Of a DNA stretch of 64,000 nucleotides, positions 8,769 to 17,766 are shown piece by piece (the stretch's first letter is position 1; the number at the start of each line of letters is the position of its first letter). The stretch spans positions 372,001 through 436,000 of the forward strand of contig NZ_OY761810.1 of the NCBI RefSeq assembly GCF_963664915.1, written 5' to 3'. Position numbers and translations under genes: made by a program. The stretch is from an uncultured Caproiciproducens sp. GTDB lineage: Bacteria > Bacillota > Clostridia > Oscillospirales > Acutalibacteraceae. Below the pieces are notes generated by a model. The model worked only from the letters and a program-made list of their open reading frames with translations, searched no databases and was not told the DNA's origin.

Positions 8769-9608
8769 ATGAAGGAATTTAAAGACAAAGTTTTGGTTGT
8801 AACAGGCGGCGGAAACGGAATCGGAGAAGCAATAGCCAAAGAAGGCGCACTCCGCGGTATGAAAATAGTCATTAACGATATTGACGAGCCGGCGGTGGAC
8901 CGCGTAGTAACCGAGCTCCATGCTATGGGTGCTGAAGCCGTCGGTCAGAAGGCGGACATATCGATTCTTGAGAACGTCGAAGCGCTACTTAAGCTAACGC
9001 TCGATACTTTCGGTCAGGTTGATATGCTGGTCAACAATGCCGGCGTGTCTGTTTCCGGCCCGATCTGGGAAATCCCGATACAGGATATCCGCTGGATTAC
9101 AGAGGTCAACATGATGAGCCATCTTTATGGCATGCACGTTTTTATTCCGCAGATGATCAAGCAGGGCACCGACGCCGCCATTATCAATACGGAGTCTACT
9201 GCCGGACTGATGACATCCGGCAATGCGGTCATGTACCATGCCACGAAATTCGCCGGCCTCGGCGCATCCGAGGGCACCTATCTCGCACTGAAAAAGCAAG
9301 GCCTCGGGCGCATTCAGGTGCATTGCCTTGCTCCCGCATTTGTAAAGACAGGAATTCACCTGGCGGATACCCACAGGCCTGAACGTTATGCGATAAACGA
9401 CGATCCCTATTACAATAGCCAGGAGTTTAAGTCCGGATTTATTCGCAGTGAGCGCCAGGTTACCGCAGGAATGCCTATCGATTATGTAGGCACATGTGTC
9501 TTTACCGCCGTGGAAGACGAGAAATTCTACATATTTACACATCCTGAATCGCAGGTTGTAGCCGGTATGCGGATTCAAAACCTTGTCAACGGAAAAAATC
9601 CACAATAA
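8769..9608 (+). CDS. Short-chain dehydrogenase/reductase, first of a tandem pair
   Basis: Classical SDR of 279 aa with TGGGNGIG cofactor loop, NNAG motif, a catalytic Ser in NTESTAG and the YHATK active-site pair. The C-terminus is longer than usual and carries HRPERY...DDPYYNSQEFK, which is also present in the next gene. I placed the start at ATG 8769, 9 bases after AAAGGAG; an in-frame TTG at 8760 touches the ribosome site and is unlikely. It begins 14 bases after the flavoenzyme stop. A role in reducing or oxidising a carbonyl on the flavoenzyme's product is inferred from the pairing. Confidence 0.9.
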   Translation: MKEFKDKVLVVTGGGNGIGEAIAKEGALRGMKIVINDIDEPAVDRVVTELHAMGAEAVGQKADISILENVEALLKLTLDTFGQVDMLVNNAGVSVSGPIWEIPIQDIRWITEVNMMSHLYGMHVFIPQMIKQGTDAAIINTESTAGLMTSGNAVMYHATKFAGLGASEGTYLALKKQGLGRIQVHCLAPAFVKTGIHLADTHRPERYAINDDPYYNSQEFKSGFIRSERQVTAGMPIDYVGTCVFTAVEDEKFYIFTHPESQVVAGMRIQNLVNGKNPQ

Positions 9609-9637
9609 TAAGCAGGGATAAAAGGAGGCGTATTGAT

Positions 9638-10504
9638 ATAATCAGCGATTATAAAGGAAAAGTTCTTGTTATCACAGGAGGCGCAAACGGTATTGGGCGC
9701 GCGCTAGCGCTGGGATGCGCGAAACGGGGTTCCGACGTGCTTATCGCCGACATTCACGGGGAAGAAGCGGAGGCAGTTGCCAAAGAGATCAGGAGTATGG
9801 GGCGAAAAGCAGTTGCCGTGCAGGCCGACGTTTCGCTCTCAGACGAGTGCAAGAAGATTTTTGACCGCACGATGGCAGAATTCGGCTGCTGCGATATTCT
9901 GATCAATGACGCGGGTGTGTCTAACGGCGCGGATCTTTTGGACATAAAGGAACGGGACATAAAGTGGGTGATGGAAGTCAACGTTTATGCTCACTGGTTT
10001 ATGATGCAGCAGTTTATTCCGCAGATGAAAAAGGAAGGCACGCACTGCCAAATATTGAACGTCTGCTCCATAGCGGGACTCATTACTTTGGGCTCCGCCC
10101 CCGTCTACTTCAGTACAAAACACGCTGCCGTTGCCTTATCAGAGTGTGTATATAAGTCCCTTAATGCGTCCGGCACTGATATCGACGTCTCGGTATTCTG
10201 CCCCGGATTTGTGCAGACTGAGATGCATCTGACCGACCGTCACCGTCCGCAGAGGTTTGCTATTCCGGATGGCGATCCGTATTACGGTTCAGAGGAATAC
10301 AAAAAGTTCATCGAGTTCAATAAAAAAATTCTCGATAACGGAGCTCCGCTTGAGCCAACAATTGCAAAAGTTTTCTCAGCCCTCGAAAAAAAACAGTTCT
10401 ATATTCTAACACATGATAATTATGACGAACTGTTAAGACAGCAGGGAATTTATCAGGCAAACAGGACGGAGCCCGTCGATCCCTCACTTCTCGGGAAGAA
10501 TTAA
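9638..10504 (+). CDS. Short-chain dehydrogenase/reductase, second of a tandem pair (probable ATA start)
   Basis: SDR of 288 aa with TGGANGIG, YFSTK active site and the same HLTDRHRPQRF...GDPYY tail as the preceding gene, so the two are sister copies. The NNAG motif reads NDAG here. The first ordinary start codon is GTG at 9737, but that would delete the whole TGGANGIG cofactor loop. The open frame upstream reads ISDYKGKVLVITGGANGIG. A strong AAAAGGAGG ends 9 bases before the in-frame ATA at 9638 (3 bases before an ATT at 9632), and no ATG, GTG or TTG is available in frame. I therefore call ATA as the start. Confidence 0.85.
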   Translation: MISDYKGKVLVITGGANGIGRALALGCAKRGSDVLIADIHGEEAEAVAKEIRSMGRKAVAVQADVSLSDECKKIFDRTMAEFGCCDILINDAGVSNGADLLDIKERDIKWVMEVNVYAHWFMMQQFIPQMKKEGTHCQILNVCSIAGLITLGSAPVYFSTKHAAVALSECVYKSLNASGTDIDVSVFCPGFVQTEMHLTDRHRPQRFAIPDGDPYYGSEEYKKFIEFNKKILDNGAPLEPTIAKVFSALEKKQFYILTHDNYDELLRQQGIYQANRTEPVDPSLLGKN

Positions 10505-10516
10505 GGAGAAACAACA

Positions 10517-11047
10517 ATGAATGAAACAACTCAAAAGCGCTTTCTGCTTTACTTCCGTCTTTCTCTTCTCATATGGATCTTAATTGCAAATGCGATACTC
10601 CATGCAGTAGACTTTCAATACAGCTGGCTGATATTTATCAGCAACATCATGATGTTTACCATGGAAGGTGACATTAAAGACAAATTTATCTCCGTCGAAG
10701 TGGGAGGCCTCGTCGGGCTTGTTCTCACGGTGGTGGCTCTACTTTCAATCTCAGCGCTGACGCCGTTTCTGGGCAGTCTTTTTGGTTTTCTGATTCCTTT
10801 GGCTATCGTCCTTTTCGTACTCATCGTCCTGCATCCGTATGCACCAAAGTTCCTTAACAACGTTGGATTTGCGTATCTCACCTGTGCATGCATTGACGTA
10901 AAGTCGTTTTCTTCCAACATAGCACTCTTTTTTGTTACTTTTATTGTTGGAAGCTTGGTATTTAATGGGATTTGCATTCTCCTCATGGGTCCATGTAAAA
11001 AGCTTGCTATAAAAAGAGAAGCAAAATTCGAAAACAAATCGGCGTAA
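10517..11047 (+). CDS. Small integral membrane protein, function unknown
   Basis: A 176-residue protein with about four or five predicted membrane helices and a short basic tail (KKLAIKREAKFENKSA). It vaguely resembles DUF1097-type membrane proteins around NNVGFAYLTCACID, but I do not place it firmly. AAGGAG lies 8 bases before the ATG, and it starts 12 bases after the second SDR, so it is the last gene of the flavoenzyme cassette; a terminator follows. It may move the cassette's substrate or product, or be unrelated to transport. Confidence 0.75.
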   Translation: MNETTQKRFLLYFRLSLLIWILIANAILHAVDFQYSWLIFISNIMMFTMEGDIKDKFISVEVGGLVGLVLTVVALLSISALTPFLGSLFGFLIPLAIVLFVLIVLHPYAPKFLNNVGFAYLTCACIDVKSFSSNIALFFVTFIVGSLVFNGICILLMGPCKKLAIKREAKFENKSA

Positions 11048-11107
11048 TTTAGCATAATTGAAAAGCCCGGTTCATATTTTCAATGAGTAAAAAACAAATT
11101 TTGTCCA

Positions 11108-11160
11108 AAGGCCCACATTGATGCTGTTAACCAGTATCTATGTGGGCCTTGTTATTCTTT
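11108..11160 (+). terminator. Terminator after the flavoenzyme/SDR cassette
   Basis: A perfect 11-base stem, AAGGCCCACAT pairing with ATGTGGGCCTT, with a 21-base loop, followed by a T-rich run (GTTATTCTTTTT). It lies 60 bases after the membrane-protein stop. Confidence 0.75.
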
Positions 11161-11339
11161 TTGATCGCTGTCTCCTTTAACGGGTCTGGACAACATTTTA
11201 TAATACAGACAGCAAGGTGGGAAAGAAAATCGGCAGAGCATACGCTTTGCGGCCTTTCGCAACGAAAGGATGCTGCTTAATTTCAAGCAAAAAATATATC
11301 AAGTACAACAGCAACCCTAATTTTTAGTTTGATTAGGTA

Positions 11340-11368
11340 TTGACGAAAGAAATAATAAGTGATATATT
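11340..11368 (+). promoter_or_regulatory. Sigma-A promoter of the TetR-linked efflux operon
   Basis: TTGACG (-35, 11340-11345) and TATATT (-10, 11363-11368) are separated by exactly 17 bases and face the ABC gene at 11427. The rest of the 11161-11339 gap holds no convincing gene; a small hairpin CCTTTCG-CAA-CGAAAGG is visible at about 11251-11270. Confidence 0.7.
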
Positions 11369-11371
11369 TTG

Positions 11372-11391
11372 ACTGGTTGAATTCAATCAAT
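11372..11391. promoter_or_regulatory. Probable TetR operator just after the -10 box
   Basis: Palindrome ACTGGTTGAA/TTCAATCAAT centred on GAATTC, with 8 of 10 arm positions pairing. It begins 4 bases after the -10 box, where a bound repressor would block initiation. The operon encodes its own TetR-family protein at 15690-16367, the natural candidate to bind here. Confidence 0.6.
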
Positions 11392-11426
11392 AATATTTAT
11401 TTGGAATAAGCAAAGGATGTGTGCTT

Positions 11427-12128
11427 ATGAGCTTTATACAATTTGATAACGTGGAGCGGGAATATATCGTTGGGGACAGCGTGATTAGAGCGGTCGATGG
11501 CGTCAGTTTTTCCATTGAGAGAGGCACGTTCAACGTTGTGCTGGGGCAAAGCGGAGCAGGAAAAACCACGGTACTGAATATGATGGGCGGGATGGATTCG
11601 CCGACACGCGGTACGATTCTTGCGGATGGCGAAGATGTTTCAAAGCTAAATGAAAGAGGCTTAACTACATATCGCAGAAATAAAATTGGATTTGTGTTTC
11701 AGTTTTACAACCTGGTTCCCAATTTAACGGCACTGGAAAATGTGCAGCTCGCAAAGGAAATTTGCAAAAATCCTTTGGATGCAAAAGAAATGATGGAGCG
11801 GGTCGGACTGGCAGATAGGATGAACAACTTTCCAAGCCAGCTGTCCGGCGGCGAGCAGCAGAGAGTGTCCATTGCACGTGCGCTGGCGAAAAATCCCCAG
11901 ATTGTGCTCTGCGATGAACCCACGGGTGCGCTGGACTCCGGAACGGGTCGCAAGGTCTTGAAGCTGATTCGGGATGTTGCGAAGGACATGGAAAAAACAG
12001 TGATAGTAGTCACACATAACGCGCCCATTTCTGAAATGGCAGACACCGTAGTTCATATGCGCGACGGCAAGATTTATGAAACCAAACACAATGAACATCC
12101 CAGAAATGTGGAGGCGATTGAATGGTAA
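11427..12128 (+). CDS. ABC transporter ATPase, MacB/LolD type
   Basis: A 233-residue nucleotide-binding subunit with Walker A GQSGAGKT, the family marker [15 protein letters not shown], signature LSGGEQQR, Walker [13 protein letters not shown] and H-loop VVTHN. These mark the MacB/LolD/FtsE-like group that works with FtsX-type permeases. AAAGGA lies 9 bases before ATG 11427; a GTG two codons upstream is too close to it. The gene overlaps the permease by 7 bases, so the two are translationally coupled. It powers the efflux or mechanotransmission machine encoded in this operon. Confidence 0.93.
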   Translation: MSFIQFDNVEREYIVGDSVIRAVDGVSFSIERGTFNVVLGQSGAGKTTVLNMMGGMDSPTRGTILADGEDVSKLNERGLTTYRRNKIGFVFQFYNLVPNLTALENVQLAKEICKNPLDAKEMMERVGLADRMNNFPSQLSGGEQQRVSIARALAKNPQIVLCDEPTGALDSGTGRKVLKLIRDVAKDMEKTVIVVTHNAPISEMADTVVHMRDGKIYETKHNEHPRNVEAIEW

Positions 12129-14437
12129 AAGGAACCCTCTTTAAAAAATCCATTCAGGATATGAAAAAATCACTTCCGCAGTTCATGTCGATTTTTATTA
12201 TGGCGACTGTGGCAATGAGCATGGTTGTGGGTTTGGACAGCATTTGGAAAACCATTGAAACCCAGTCAAATATCATGTATAACGAATCCAACCTCTCAGA
12301 CCTTTGGGTTACGATTCCAAATCCTTCTGAAACGAACCTGTGGAGGGTTCGAAATATTGACGGTGTGGAAAAAGCTGAAAAACGGTTGACAGTGAATTCA
12401 ATTGCTCAAATAGAAGGAAAACCTACTTTAAAGGTTTATGCCATGCCTTCAGAAAACACGTTGGATTTGCCGGACATAGAGTCTGGAAAAAAGCTGAGCA
12501 AGCAGGGTGCCATTCTTGATGAGTCATTTGCAGGCGCGCATCATCTTTCCGTGGGTGACTCTATTAAGATAGAAGTAAACGATAAGAAGATAAGCTTTAC
12601 CATTGAGGCGCTCGCCTTAAGCAGCGAGCATATTTTTGCTGTCAAGGACACCAGCAGCATATTGCCTGATTCCCAAAAATACGGTTTTATTGTGGTTGAC
12701 GAGGAAAGAATTGCAAACGCCTACGGTGGAGTTAAACCCTATAATCAAATTGCACTGCGGCTGAACAGCAGTGCGGACAGCAAGGCTGTTCAAAAGCAAA
12801 TGGACAGTATTTTTGGCGATAATTTGGTTGGCGTAGTAGCAAGAACCGACAACCGCAGCGTCAATATGGTAGACGGAAAGATACAGCAGTTCAAAACCTT
12901 GGCCACAGTATTTCCAGTCATGTTTTTTTTGGTTACGGCATTGATTACTCTGAGTACAATGACGCGTTTGGTAGAAGACCAAAGAAACCAAATAGGTATT
13001 TTAAAGGCTATGGGCTACAGTAAACAAAGCATTGTATGGCATTATACATCCTATGGAGTGTATGTAGGTATTTGGGGTTCGCTTGTAGGAATTTTAATTG
13101 GGCCAAACTTAATCGGTAAAGTTCTTATCAGTAAATTAAAATTCCTGTTTACCCTTCAAAGTTATCGTCTAAATTTGAACCTCCCCAATATTATTTTTAG
13201 TTCGATTTTGACTATCCTCTGTACCGGCGGAGTTTCCTGCTACTCCTGCCTGAAATTGCAGGGCGAAATGCCAGCGGTGCTGCTCCGGGATAAGCCCCCG
13301 AAAAACGGGAGTCACATTTATTTGGAGCGTTTACCTAAAATCTGGAGCAGCATGAAATTCAGCAGCAAGCTGATTGCGCGCAATACCCTCAGAAACAAAG
13401 GAAGAATGATTATGAGCATACTGGGAGTAATGGGGTGCACAGGGCTGATCATAGGAGCGTTTACCCTCTATGATATGGTTACGGGTATTTCAAAAACGAC
13501 TTATGAAAAAGTTTTCACTTACGATCAGAAAATCATGCTGGACAACCGAACAACGGACCGAGATATCAAAAACTTAAATCTGGACGGCGTTGTTCAGGAT
13601 GTTGAAGAAAGTATGATGCAATTGACAGCAGGAAACGGTATTAGAAAGTTAGCTGCAGTTTCCGCTTTTTCAAAAGACAGCCCATTGATTGATTTACAGG
13701 ATGAAGACGGAAAAAGGATTACGCTTCCTGAAAAGGGTGTAGCAATCACGAGGAAACTGGCTGAACTTATGAATGTCAAGGTCGGCAATACGGTTAATCT
13801 AAAGCGCAGCGATGACAGCTATGTGCCGGTTAAAATTTTGGAAATTGTCTACATGGTTTCCGGTCAGGGTATTTACATGACAGATGATTACTGGAAGGAA
13901 ATCGGCGAAGACTTCAAGCCCACCTCACTGCTGGTGAAGTGGAATAAAAAAGATGACAGTTTTCTGAACAGTGATTATGTAGAAAGCTACGTGGACAGAA
14001 CAACCCAGCAATCGAATTTTAAGCAAAATCTCACCGCTGTATTAAGCTCTGCATTTATGCTGATTACGGCGGGCGGAATATTGGCTTTTGTTGTTTTGTA
14101 CAATATGGGTATCCTCAACTTTTTTGAACGTGTAAGAGACCTTGCAACATTGGAAGTTTTGGGTTTTTATCAAAAAGAAATCAGACCTTTGGTTTTATTG
14201 GAGAATCTCTTCTCCGCTGTCATCGGAATTCTATTCGGCATACCGGTAGGAATGGCAATCACCTATATCTTACAGAGCGGATTCGGGGACGATCTGGATT
14301 TAATCGGTCACATTACGCCGGACAAGGTCATCATTTCAGCGGTGATCACCCTGATCTTTGCCGTTATCGTCAATTCCATCGTGTATAAAAAAATTAAAAA
14401 CATCGACATGCTGCAGGCATTAAAGAGTGTGGAATAA
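12122..14437 (+). CDS. ABC transporter permease, long FtsX/MacB-like
   Basis: A 771-residue membrane protein with one helix near the N-terminus, a large extracellular MacB-type domain, a three-helix FtsX block near residues 260-380 (LVEDQRNQIGILKAMGYSKQ before it), then a second extracellular region and a second FtsX block at the C-terminus (FFERVRDLATLEVLGFYQKE). This double-FtsX arrangement is typical of Firmicute permeases that pair with one ATPase. It partners the preceding ATPase and the following fusion lipoprotein. The substrate, probably a drug, peptide or lipid, is unknown. Confidence 0.9.
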   Translation: MVKGTLFKKSIQDMKKSLPQFMSIFIMATVAMSMVVGLDSIWKTIETQSNIMYNESNLSDLWVTIPNPSETNLWRVRNIDGVEKAEKRLTVNSIAQIEGKPTLKVYAMPSENTLDLPDIESGKKLSKQGAILDESFAGAHHLSVGDSIKIEVNDKKISFTIEALALSSEHIFAVKDTSSILPDSQKYGFIVVDEERIANAYGGVKPYNQIALRLNSSADSKAVQKQMDSIFGDNLVGVVARTDNRSVNMVDGKIQQFKTLATVFPVMFFLVTALITLSTMTRLVEDQRNQIGILKAMGYSKQSIVWHYTSYGVYVGIWGSLVGILIGPNLIGKVLISKLKFLFTLQSYRLNLNLPNIIFSSILTILCTGGVSCYSCLKLQGEMPAVLLRDKPPKNGSHIYLERLPKIWSSMKFSSKLIARNTLRNKGRMIMSILGVMGCTGLIIGAFTLYDMVTGISKTTYEKVFTYDQKIMLDNRTTDRDIKNLNLDGVVQDVEESMMQLTAGNGIRKLAAVSAFSKDSPLIDLQDEDGKRITLPEKGVAITRKLAELMNVKVGNTVNLKRSDDSYVPVKILEIVYMVSGQGIYMTDDYWKEIGEDFKPTSLLVKWNKKDDSFLNSDYVESYVDRTTQQSNFKQNLTAVLSSAFMLITAGGILAFVVLYNMGILNFFERVRDLATLEVLGFYQKEIRPLVLLENLFSAVIGILFGIPVGMAITYILQSGFGDDLDLIGHITPDKVIISAVITLIFAVIVNSIVYKKIKNIDMLQALKSVE

Positions 14438-14455
14438 CAGGAGGAGGAATCACAG

Positions 14456-15610
14456 ATGAAATACAAGCAATATCTTGCAGGGTTTACAGCGACAGCTCTG
14501 CTGCTTGCTTTCTGCATTGGCTGCAGAAACGGAAATTCTACAAGCAAGCAAACTGCTGCCGGTGTAAGCAGTTCAGTGGAAACAAACAGTGTCGTCGCCT
14601 GGGGTGAAGTAAAGTACAATGACGAGTATCAGGTTAATATCGATTTTCCGTCAACAGTGCAGAATGTTCTTGTTAAAGAAGGCGATATTGTAAAGCGAGG
14701 AGACAGTCTTATTACACTTTCCACTGATGACTACCAAAAAAACATCAAAAAGCTGCAAGCGCAGGTTAGTGCCAGTCAGGCGGCGCTGAACAATGTGAAT
14801 CAGGCTGCAATAGAAGCGGATATTGCGGTGCTGAAAAAACAAATTTCCAGCAAAACGGAGGAATTGAATAATGGAGACAAACCCGAGCTGCAGCTTCTGC
14901 ACAATTCCCTGACCAGAGCTGAAAAAGAAATTAAGGATGCCCAAAGCGATCTGAATAAATACAAAACGCTTTTTAACGACGGTGTGATATCCCAAGCCGA
15001 TTTGGACAAATACTCCGACGTTCTGAATCTAAAACAAAAAGCGAAAGCCGACATTCAGGATAATATCACCAAGACAAAGCATACCCTGCAAGAGGAGCTG
15101 GATAGCCTGAATACTTCGCTGAAATACAAGGAAGTCCAACTCAACCAGCAAAAAGACGGCACGACCACTGCTCAGATCGACTTAGACATCATGAACAGTA
15201 AAACGCAGAAGCCTTATCTTTCCGGTAATACCATCATATCCAATCTGGATAATGGGATTGTAAAAGAAATATCCGTCGTAGAAGGTTCCTCTGTTGGTAC
15301 GCAGTACGCGGCTCAGAAGGTCATTGATTTAATCGACGGCAACAGCATTTACGTCAGTGCGGAGGTGCCGGAGGAATTTATTCAGCAGATTTCCTTTGAC
15401 AGTGAGGTAATTATTGTTCCAACTGCTAACAAGGACCTCAAGATATCAGGACATATTGTACAAATTTCAAATGAAGCGGTTGAAAAAGACGGCGACCGTA
15501 TTGTGAAGGTTCAGGTAAAACCCGATGATAAGGGAAACGTGTTAAAACCGGGCTTCACTGCGGATGTGCAGTTCAGCAGGACGGCGGGTAAATCGGGGAA
15601 AAACAGTTGA
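14456..15610 (+). CDS. Membrane-fusion (HlyD/MacA-like) lipoprotein
   Basis: A 384-residue adaptor. It has a lipoprotein signal (ATALLLAFCIGC, Cys at about 23), then a barrel-sandwich half (NIDFPSTVQNVLVKEGDIVK), a long coiled-coil hairpin at about 95-235, the second lipoyl half (GIVKEISVVEGSSVGTQ) and a beta-barrel domain to the end. AGGAGGA precedes the ATG. MacA-type adaptors link a MacB permease to an outer channel, here perhaps the TolC-like protein two genes on. Confidence 0.9.
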   Translation: MKYKQYLAGFTATALLLAFCIGCRNGNSTSKQTAAGVSSSVETNSVVAWGEVKYNDEYQVNIDFPSTVQNVLVKEGDIVKRGDSLITLSTDDYQKNIKKLQAQVSASQAALNNVNQAAIEADIAVLKKQISSKTEELNNGDKPELQLLHNSLTRAEKEIKDAQSDLNKYKTLFNDGVISQADLDKYSDVLNLKQKAKADIQDNITKTKHTLQEELDSLNTSLKYKEVQLNQQKDGTTTAQIDLDIMNSKTQKPYLSGNTIISNLDNGIVKEISVVEGSSVGTQYAAQKVIDLIDGNSIYVSAEVPEEFIQQISFDSEVIIVPTANKDLKISGHIVQISNEAVEKDGDRIVKVQVKPDDKGNVLKPGFTADVQFSRTAGKSGKNS

Positions 15611-15689
15611 CAGAAAAACAGTCCATGTTACAATAGGTTCAAAAGCTTGTGCCAGGAATGGACACAGCAAAAAATGGGAGTGCGATAAA

Positions 15690-16367
15690 ATGAGAGTCAG
15701 CAAAAAACCAGAGGAACGGAAACTGGAAATTGCAGAGGCCGCACTGAAATTATTTTTGGAAAAAGGCTATGAGAATGTCTCTGTCAAGGACATTACAAAT
15801 AAAGTAAATGTTGCGGCAGGTCTATTTCATTACTATTTTCATTCCAAGGAAGATGTTTTTATGGAATGTATCCGATTTGACAGACAAAAATTTATCGATG
15901 AATTTAATGAATCTGATTATTTCCCGGCGAATATGGGTGCGGTAGACAAAATCAACCTTTTGCTGAGCGAAACCTTGCATAATATTATGGCACGCACACA
16001 GTTGGTCAAGGATGGTTGGAATATCAATTCCGCTATGTTGCTGGAACAGGTTAAGGATGGTGTCCTTGGCGGAATTTCAGATAAGCTGGCCGAGTTTATT
16101 ATTCAGGGAAATGAGGAAGGAGTTTTTGACTGTAAATATCCCCAAGCAACTGCGGAAATCGCTGTCTATGGCTTGAACCACCACTTTATGAGGGAACAGC
16201 AGCGTGACCCTTCCTTGAAGCAATATTTGCTTGGCGAATATGTTTTTATAGCCAGAGAAAAAATCAGGGATATTTTTATGAGTATGCTGAATATGAAAGA
16301 ACCTATGGGGCTCTTTGATTTTCAAGCGGCGGATGCAAAAACAGAGACTCAAAACAAGCCCAAATAG
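15690..16367 (+). CDS. TetR-family repressor of the efflux operon
   Basis: A 225-residue TetR regulator. The N-terminal helix-turn-helix region is clear (LKLFLEKGYENVSVKDITNK, then AAGLFHYYFHSKEDVF at about 40-55), and a ligand-binding helical domain follows. ATG 15690 has GGGAG 9 bases upstream. An in-frame start at 15564 would overlap the fusion-protein gene and add no family sequence. The gene lies inside the operon, consistent with negative autoregulation through the palindrome at 11372-11391. The basic, Gln-rich last 20 residues are not conserved in the family. Confidence 0.9.
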   Translation: MRVSKKPEERKLEIAEAALKLFLEKGYENVSVKDITNKVNVAAGLFHYYFHSKEDVFMECIRFDRQKFIDEFNESDYFPANMGAVDKINLLLSETLHNIMARTQLVKDGWNINSAMLLEQVKDGVLGGISDKLAEFIIQGNEEGVFDCKYPQATAEIAVYGLNHHFMREQQRDPSLKQYLLGEYVFIAREKIRDIFMSMLNMKEPMGLFDFQAADAKTETQNKPK

Positions 16368-16389
16368 CATCATTTGCGAGGAGAGAATT

Positions 16390-17550
16390 ATGAAGAAAGT
16401 AAAGCAAATGGCAGCCTTGACCATGATAACATTACTTGCCATAAACGCTGTAGCTCCTGCCTTTGCGCAGGAACAGACGGCGCAGACCACATATACGATT
16501 CAATACGCACAGGTGGAACAAATGGTTCTGAATGATAATTTACAGGTGGACAGCAATGAACGGTCCATAGGAAGTCTGGACAATAAAAGCAAATTGAAAA
16601 AGAAGTACGAGAAGATATCAGATACAATTTCACAGACCTCGGCGAGTTTATCGGCCATCATCAACAATTCACAGACGACCGCCGATTTGAAAGCAGTTGC
16701 GCAGGGTACGAATGTAGCACTGTTATCCTTGTCTGCTATGCTGAATTCACAGGAAGAAGCCTCTGATGATGATTATGAACTAACGGAGCTGCAGGCAAAT
16801 CTGTCGGATCATCAGCTGGTGAAATCTGCGCAAAGCTTGTTTTTCGTGTACTATCAGTTACAATATAGCATTGAGCAGTTGACCGACACCCGCGTAACCT
16901 TGCAGGACAGCCTCAAAGCGGCGCAGGCGCAGTATGATTTGAAGCAAGAAACCTCCGTGGCTGTGGCTGACGCAAAATCCGCCGTAACGGCAATCGATAA
17001 CAATCTTACGGATTTGCAGAATCAATCAAAGTCAATCAAGTATCAAATGAATCAGTTTTTAGGCCATTCCTATAATGACCAAATTATATTCGGAGCATTG
17101 CCTGAGCCAAACAGTAGTTATGTAGGAAACATCAACCTAGAAAACGATATTGCTACAGCGCAGGAGGCTAGTTATAAAGTTCAGATCAGTAAAAAACAGC
17201 GTTCCATTCTCAGTGACGATACGACAGAAAGCAGAGATCAAAGGCAAATAAAAAGCAACGAAGCCGAAATAGAACTTCAAAATATTGGCGCTTTGTTGGA
17301 AGCCCAGTACGACACAATCAAAAAACAGCAGGCCGTGCTGGCATCGGAACAGCAAAAGCTGACGAATGCCAAACTGAAACAAGATCAGGCACAAAAGAAA
17401 TACAATGCAGGCGTTTTAGCAGCAATAGAATTCACAAAAAACAAGAGCGATTATTTAACACAAAAAGCAACCGTGAAAACGGCGTCAGCAACCCTGTTCT
17501 GGGAGATAGAATCCTATAAATGGATCTTAAAAGGACTTCCCGCTTCTTAA
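16390..17550 (+). CDS. Exported TolC-like coiled-coil protein
   Basis: A 386-residue protein with a Sec signal (MKKVKQMAALTMITLLAINA, cleavage likely after AFA), then almost entirely long helices with heptad spacing. The two repeats (about 60-200 and about 250-380), ending in KYNAGVLAAIEFTKNKSDYL, match the internal duplication and the YxAGxxxxxxxxxA segment of TolC/outer-membrane efflux proteins. GAGGAG precedes ATG 16390. TolC normally crosses an outer membrane, which this organism probably lacks, so it may act as a cell-wall-spanning conduit or scaffold with the fusion protein. Fold assignment moderate, function inferred. Confidence 0.75.
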   Translation: MKKVKQMAALTMITLLAINAVAPAFAQEQTAQTTYTIQYAQVEQMVLNDNLQVDSNERSIGSLDNKSKLKKKYEKISDTISQTSASLSAIINNSQTTADLKAVAQGTNVALLSLSAMLNSQEEASDDDYELTELQANLSDHQLVKSAQSLFFVYYQLQYSIEQLTDTRVTLQDSLKAAQAQYDLKQETSVAVADAKSAVTAIDNNLTDLQNQSKSIKYQMNQFLGHSYNDQIIFGALPEPNSSYVGNINLENDIATAQEASYKVQISKKQRSILSDDTTESRDQRQIKSNEAEIELQNIGALLEAQYDTIKKQQAVLASEQQKLTNAKLKQDQAQKKYNAGVLAAIEFTKNKSDYLTQKATVKTASATLFWEIESYKWILKGLPAS

Positions 17551-17625
17551 CGAACCCTCAAGTCCCTGCGGATATGTAAGCAACAGCGTATAACTTTTTT
17601 CAATGTGGTTTGCAAACAAAATACG

Positions 17626-17667
17626 CGGGAAGCCCATCTCTCGTATGAACGATAGACGGGCTTCCCG
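17626..17667. terminator. Strong hairpin between convergent genes
   Basis: CGGGAAGCCC (17626-17635) pairs with GGGCTTCCCG (17658-17667), and the inner part (CTCTCGT with ACGATAG) extends the stem. It separates the TolC-like gene from the convergent D-aminoacylase gene. No U-run follows on either strand, so it may be a processing or insulating hairpin rather than a standard terminator. Confidence 0.45.
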
Positions 17668-17766
17668 ACACTCTGGAGTGATGCCAATTTTGCGCGGTTG
17701 ACACCACTCTTTCTTATCCTTTAGGCGTTAATTCTATGTCTTTATTGTGTGGTCATGGCTGTGTTC

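Noticed and set aside
11251-11270. Hairpin CCTTTCG-CAA-CGAAAGG as a possible small RNA
   Set aside because: Seven-base stem without a T-tail and no further structure; not enough to call an RNA gene.
15564-15689. Longer start for the TetR gene
   Set aside because: The extension lies inside the fusion-protein gene and adds no TetR sequence; ATG 15690 has a proper ribosome site.
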